A DNA stretch of 9,770 nt from Gammaproteobacteria bacterium (GTDB lineage: Bacteria > Pseudomonadota > Gammaproteobacteria > SZUA-229). The notes under the pieces are model-generated. The model did no database searches. It saw only the letters and a program-made list of their open reading frames with translations, and was not told the origin of the DNA. Positions 6,931 to 9,770 of this stretch are shown here, one piece after another. Both the position numbers and the translations under genes were made by a program. Location: contig JAESSQ010000031.1 in assembly GCA_016764035.1 (NCBI GenBank), positions 1 to 9,770 of the forward strand, read 5' to 3'. Each line of letters opens with the position of its first letter. Position 1 is the first letter of the stretch.

Positions 6931-7860
6931 TCAAAAATACTCGTCGCCTTCAAGTAATAGCGCCGCTGCTTTTTGTTTAGCGAGGGTATTTATTAATATT
7001 TGATTAGTTTTTTCTACGTCTGCTTCTAATACTTCCTTAAGTAATTTATCGTGGAGCTGACGATCGAATAACATCTTTGCGTATTTTTCTGCATACAAAA
7101 CTTTTGCCATCAAATTATTACCGTTGGATAACTCGATGGCACGATCAAAATGTTGTTTAGCCAATTCTGGTTTACCACCTAGTGTCGGTGGTAATAATGA
7201 TTCCATTACCGCCATGTAAAGATGCGCATTACCATTACTCACCGTTTCATCGAGCTCTAAAACACGTTGAATTCCCGCCTTAACTTTAGGTAATTCTGCG
7301 ATGGCGTTCCAGTCAGAACTGTTTGCTTCAATTTTGCCTGCCCAACTACTTACAAAAACAAATAATGATTCAGTATTTACGACATCAATTCTGGCTAAGC
7401 TTTTTTTAAAGTCAAAATAAGATAATGTTTCAGCATCACAAAAAGTCGGTTCACGTATACATAACGCACGATTTGCGTAAAGATAAGCACGATCAGCCAA
7501 TGCTTTTTTACTTTCTTCACTATCGGTAAAACCTGATGCATAGGCAGAATATAACTGCGCACCCGATTCTAATAAATCAGGATTATCGGGGTCACCTTTT
7601 ATCATGCTGCTTATTAAAATCAAATAGGCTGGAACAGCTTTTTTAATCGTTTCTGGGTCATTAAAACCCAGTATCGTAGTCGACAAATCTTGTGCGAATT
7701 CTTTTTTAGCATTCGCAATGAGTTGCCCACAAGCCGTAATGCTTACTATCAGAAACATTAAAAACACGGCTTTAATAGGACGTAATAATTGATGAAATTG
7801 TATAAGTTGAATTACCATATATTGCGATAGCCATAAACAATGCGTCTTCGGAAACGTCAT
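6931..7860 (-). CDS. tatT: TatT-family lipoprotein (TRAP-associated TPR protein)
   Basis: Up to 309 residues. A membrane-targeting segment ends in a lipobox ITAC with the acylated Cys at residue 44, so the mature protein is a periplasm-facing lipoprotein. The rest is helical repeat sequence. The signature SLLPPTLGGKPELAKQHFDRAIELS (read in two parts: SLLPPTLGGKPE, then AKQHFDRAIELS) and the C-terminal LAKQKAAALLLEGDEYF are typical of the TAtT family, first characterised as Tp0956 of Treponema pallidum, where a trimer of TPR-like subunits with a central pore partners a TRAP binding protein. Presence directly before dctP, dctQ and dctM supports the same complex here. The start is uncertain: the ATG at 7860 has no ribosome site and gives an overlong leader; the ATG at 7818 (residue 15) gives a 29-residue signal and is at least as likely. 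Confidence 0.92.
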   Translation of the reverse strand: MTFPKTHCLWLSQYMVIQLIQFHQLLRPIKAVFLMFLIVSITACGQLIANAKKEFAQDLSTTILGFNDPETIKKAVPAYLILISSMIKGDPDNPDLLESGAQLYSAYASGFTDSEESKKALADRAYLYANRALCIREPTFCDAETLSYFDFKKSLARIDVVNTESLFVFVSSWAGKIEANSSDWNAIAELPKVKAGIQRVLELDETVSNGNAHLYMAVMESLLPPTLGGKPELAKQHFDRAIELSNGNNLMAKVLYAEKYAKMLFDRQLHDKLLKEVLEADVEKTNQILINTLAKQKAAALLLEGDEYF

Positions 7861-7870
7861 TGCGAAATTG

Positions 7871-7906
7871 GACAGATACTACCTTAAATAAGTTGCAAGG
7901 TCTGTC
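7871..7906 (-). promoter_or_regulatory. Bulged dyad in the tatT leader
   Basis: GACAG plus ACCTT on one side pairs with AAGGT plus CTGTC on the other: ten base pairs with a 5-nt bulge (ATACT on the + strand) and an 11-nt loop. It lies just downstream of the proposed -10 box, at or right after the expected transcript start, so it could be an operator or a 5' RNA stem-loop. No protein binding is demonstrated. Confidence 0.35.
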
Positions 7907-7908
7907 TA

Positions 7909-7937
7909 TTTTTACAGCCTTTATATAACTACATCAA
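7909..7937 (-). promoter_or_regulatory. Putative sigma70-like promoter of the tatT-TRAP operon
   Basis: On the minus strand, TTGATG (7937-7932) is separated by 17 nt from TAAAAA (7914-7909). The match is four of six at each box, with ideal spacing, and it lies 48 nt before the upstream tatT start. It is the best candidate in the 240-bp gap, but the DNA is AT-rich and chance matches are common. Confidence 0.35.
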
Positions 7938-8051
7938 GAAATTTTTAGGTAAATTTAATGACATAAACATGCCTGAATTTAGCTCACATAGAAAGGGACT
8001 ACCCAACACTCGAATGCACACACAGAGGATTTAATAGACACTAAAATAACT

Positions 8052-8083
8052 GAAACAAAAAAGGCCGGAAAAACCGGCCTTCT
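8052..8083 (-). terminator. Intrinsic terminator of the SPOR lipoprotein gene
   Basis: An 8-bp GC-rich stem, AAGGCCGG (8061-8068) with CCGGCCTT (8074-8081), closes a 5-nt loop. On the minus strand it is followed by TTTT-G-TTT. It begins about 20 nt past the stop codon at 8101. The rest of the gap 7861-8050 shows only the tatT promoter and leader elements. Confidence 0.9.
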
Positions 8084-8100
8084 TGAAATAAACAATGACT

Positions 8101-8652
8101 TTATTGCATAACTACTGATTGCAAGCCAGCTACCGAACGCACCCATGGTGTTGCGCCCATTTTCATTTCAAGGTCTGCTGCTGCTTTATTAGCCGTCTCA
8201 CGGTCAGAATATAAATCAACCAGTACAAAAATCATAGACCCAGAAAGATCTGTTTTAACTATCGTCAATCCTGCTAAATCATTATTGCTTTTAAATCGTT
8301 CTATATTTTCAAGTGATTTAGATGCAAATACCTGAACCGCATAATCTGTTTCAGCCAACGCCATTATTTCTTGCTCGACGGTTAACTCTTCTACCACAAC
8401 AACAGCCATAATTTCAGGCGCCTCTTCCATCTCTGGCTCTTGCAGTACAATCAGTTCCGGCTCTGGGTCTGCAAGTAAAACAGGATCATTTAACGATGAA
8501 TCTTCCACAATCTTTTCAGATGCCTGTGTCTCTTCCCACGGTGATTCATCCGTCTGTGTCCAGGGTGCTGGTGTACTAGAGCATGCAGCCAGTCCAAAAA
8601 CAAGTACATTACCTATCGCTAATCCACGAATAATTTTAATTGTGTTATCCAT
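8101..8652 (-). CDS. SPOR-domain lipoprotein
   Basis: A 183-residue protein. The signal segment ends in the lipobox LAAC with Cys24; Ser follows, which fits outer-membrane sorting rather than retention in the inner membrane. Residues about 28-100 form an acidic, Pro/Glu/Val-rich linker. Residues about 102-180 match a SPOR domain: YAVQVFAS at the start, the central IVKT and FVLVDLYSD strands, then RETANKAAADL and PWVRSVAGLQ. SPOR domains bind denuded peptidoglycan glycans, often at the division site, so this is probably an envelope protein with a cell-wall or division role. It resembles no named member (DamX, DedD, FtsN, RlpA) over its full length. The start is supported by a strong GGGGGA ribosome site. 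It lies downstream of pnp but is separated from it by a terminator. Confidence 0.87.
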   Translation of the reverse strand: MDNTIKIIRGLAIGNVLVFGLAACSSTPAPWTQTDESPWEETQASEKIVEDSSLNDPVLLADPEPELIVLQEPEMEEAPEIMAVVVVEELTVEQEIMALAETDYAVQVFASKSLENIERFKSNNDLAGLTIVKTDLSGSMIFVLVDLYSDRETANKAAADLEMKMGATPWVRSVAGLQSVVMQ

Positions 8653-8653
8653 A

Positions 8654-8661
8654 CTTCCCCC
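8654..8661 (-). promoter_or_regulatory. Strong Shine-Dalgarno sequence of the SPOR lipoprotein gene
   Basis: GGGGGAAG on the minus strand, one base before the ATG at 8652 (core GGGGGA at 5-8 nt spacing), sets the start codon. It directly abuts a small hairpin at 8662-8677. Confidence 0.7.
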
Positions 8662-8677
8662 AAGGTTTACTAACCTT
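8662..8677 (-). repeat. Small inverted repeat next to the ribosome site
   Basis: AAGGTT and AACCTT form a perfect 6-bp stem with a 4-nt loop, ending at the base before the GGGGGA ribosome site. As DNA it could be an operator; as RNA it could affect access of the ribosome. It may also be chance. Confidence 0.4.
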
Positions 8678-8768
8678 ATGTATTATTATTTTTAATAATT
8701 GTAGTGCATATTGCTTAATATACACACTTAATTTATAAATAAAATTTCTATGAAACCCTCATTTAACA

Positions 8769-8804
8769 GGCAATAAAAAGGAGCCGAAGCTCCATTTTAT
8801 TGCC
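8769..8804 (-). terminator. Intrinsic terminator of pnp
   Basis: On the minus strand, GGAGC-TTCG-GCTCC forms a stem with the very stable UUCG tetraloop, followed by TTTTTATT. The stem extends through an A/T-rich outer part, GGCAATAAAA with TTTTATTGCC, with one T-T mismatch between the two parts. It starts 15 nt after the pnp stop codon. Confidence 0.9.
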
Positions 8805-8819
8805 TTAAGTTAGAATGGG

Positions 8820-9770
8820 CTAAGCCGCTGCACCTTCAACTTCTTTCATACTTAAACGTATTCTACCCTGACGATCTATTTCCAGTACTTTAACTTTCAC
8901 AACATCACCTTCAGAAAGTTTGTCACTGACGTTTTCTACACGTTCTTCACTGATTTGAGATATATGTACCAAACCGTCTTTACCTGGCAGAATTTCTACA
9001 AAAGCACCGAAATCCATAATCTTTTTAACCGTACCGTTATATGTCATACCAACTTCAGCATCTGAAGTGATCTGTTCGATACGCTTTTTAGCTTCTTCGG
9101 CCGCAGCAAGATCACTAGAAGCTATCTTAATATTACCATCATCGTCAATATCGATGGTTGCACCTGTCTCTTCTGTTAAGGCACGAATTACTGCACCGCC
9201 TTTACCGATAACGTCACGAATTTTATCAGGGTGTATCTTTATATTTAGGTAACGAGGCGCATACTCAGACATTTCAGTATTGGTTTCTGACAGCACTTTA
9301 TTCATTTCGTCCAAAATAAAGTTACGACCTACTTTGGCCTGGTCCAATGCCTGCTGCATAATTTCTTTTGTAATGCCGTCAATCTTGATATCCATCTGTA
9401 ATGCACAGGTACCGTCTGCTGAACCAGCCACTTTAAAGTCCATATCACCAAGATGATCTTCATCACCAAGAATGTCTGAAAGAACCGCAAAATCATCGCC
9501 TTCTTTTATCAAGCCCATCGCAATACCGGCAACAGCGGCTTTAATAGGTACACCTGCATCCATCAACGCCAAACTTGTACCACAAACAGACGCCATTGAA
9601 CTTGACCCGTTAGATTCAGTAATTTCTGAAACAACACGAATCGTGTAAGGAAATTCTTCTTCCGATGGCATAACCCCTAGCACACCACGTTTTGCTAAAC
9701 GGCCATGGCCAATTTCGCGACGTTTTGGCGAGCCAACCATTCCGGTTTCACCAACACAGTATGGAGGGAA
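8820..9770 (-). CDS. pnp: Polynucleotide phosphorylase, C-terminal part (5' end outside window)
   Basis: PNPase degrades RNA 3' to 5' by phosphorolysis as part of the RNA decay machinery in the cytoplasm. The frame is open to base 9770: the codons before the ATG at 9740 read FPPYCVGETG, a conserved PNPase block, so that ATG is internal. The visible 316 residues cover most of the second RNase PH core (GSPKRREIGHGRLAKR, then SNGSSSMASVCG, then GSADG and QMDIK with the catalytic-site Asp codons near 9416 and 9392), the KH domain with GKGG (9206-9195) and the S1 domain (about 9053-8846, KIMDFGAFVEI to RIRLSMK). The protein ends six residues after the SMK of S1 plus a few acidic and Ala residues, so it lacks the long tail that binds RNase E in E. 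coli. It has its own terminator. Confidence 0.97.
   Translation of the reverse strand, partial: FPPYCVGETGMVGSPKRREIGHGRLAKRGVLGVMPSEEEFPYTIRVVSEITESNGSSSMASVCGTSLALMDAGVPIKAAVAGIAMGLIKEGDDFAVLSDILGDEDHLGDMDFKVAGSADGTCALQMDIKIDGITKEIMQQALDQAKVGRNFILDEMNKVLSETNTEMSEYAPRYLNIKIHPDKIRDVIGKGGAVIRALTEETGATIDIDDDGNIKIASSDLAAAEEAKKRIEQITSDAEVGMTYNGTVKKIMDFGAFVEILPGKDGLVHISQISEERVENVSDKLSEGDVVKVKVLEIDRQGRIRLSMKEVEGAAA

Noticed and set aside
7929..7970. 13-residue minus-strand ORF upstream of tatT, a possible leader peptide
   Set aside because: It overlaps the proposed -35 box, has no ribosome site and no regulatory codon run.
8769..8804. Plus-strand terminator function of the same hairpin
   Set aside because: The stem is nearly symmetric and could work both ways, but no plus-strand gene runs into it, so only the pnp orientation is called.
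9067..9252. Plus-strand frame of 61 codons opposite the pnp KH region
   Set aside because: It is antisense to the conserved KH domain and has no supporting features.
9738..9740. ATG at 9740 as the start of pnp
   Set aside because: The frame stays open to the window edge with conserved PNPase residues, so this Met is internal.

Overview
This is a chromosomal segment of an AT-rich bacterium. The protein families point to a gammaproteobacterium: a TatT-type TRAP cluster, a CPXCG-motif protein, a PAS-PAS-GGDEF-EAL protein, a SPOR lipoprotein and pnp. No rRNA, tRNA, CRISPR array, insertion sequence or phage gene is visible, and no gene-free stretch exceeds about 240 bases. The genus cannot be named from the sequence.

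Region 1 (1-3770, + strand): a di-heme cytochrome c peroxidase/MauG-family gene, cut off at its 5' end by the window edge, overlaps by 4 nt a large membrane-bound gene encoding PAS-PAS-GGDEF-EAL. The pair looks translationally coupled. It suggests periplasmic redox or peroxide chemistry feeding a c-di-GMP enzyme whose first PAS domain resembles the FAD-binding PAS of Aer and NifL.

Region 2 (3790-7860, - strand): a five-gene cluster read from right to left, tatT - dctP - dctQ - dctM - CPXCG gene. It is a TPR-protein-associated TRAP transporter (TPAT) of the kind described from Treponema pallidum. A TatT lipoprotein with helical repeats partners a periplasmic binding protein and two membrane permeases. 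The binding protein has Trp where carboxylate-binding TRAP proteins carry their signature Arg, so the ligand is probably not a classical C4-dicarboxylate or sialic acid. A putative promoter with a bulged dyad lies before tatT, and a perfect 7-bp hairpin sits between tatT and dctP.

Region 3 (8052-9770, - strand): the 3' part of pnp (polynucleotide phosphorylase), its intrinsic terminator with a UUCG tetraloop, then a SPOR-domain lipoprotein gene with a strong Shine-Dalgarno sequence and its own terminator.

The most distinctive features are the unusual active site of the peroxidase, its coupling to a c-di-GMP enzyme, and the ligand-binding variant of the TPAT system. None is a wholly new type of system on sequence alone.
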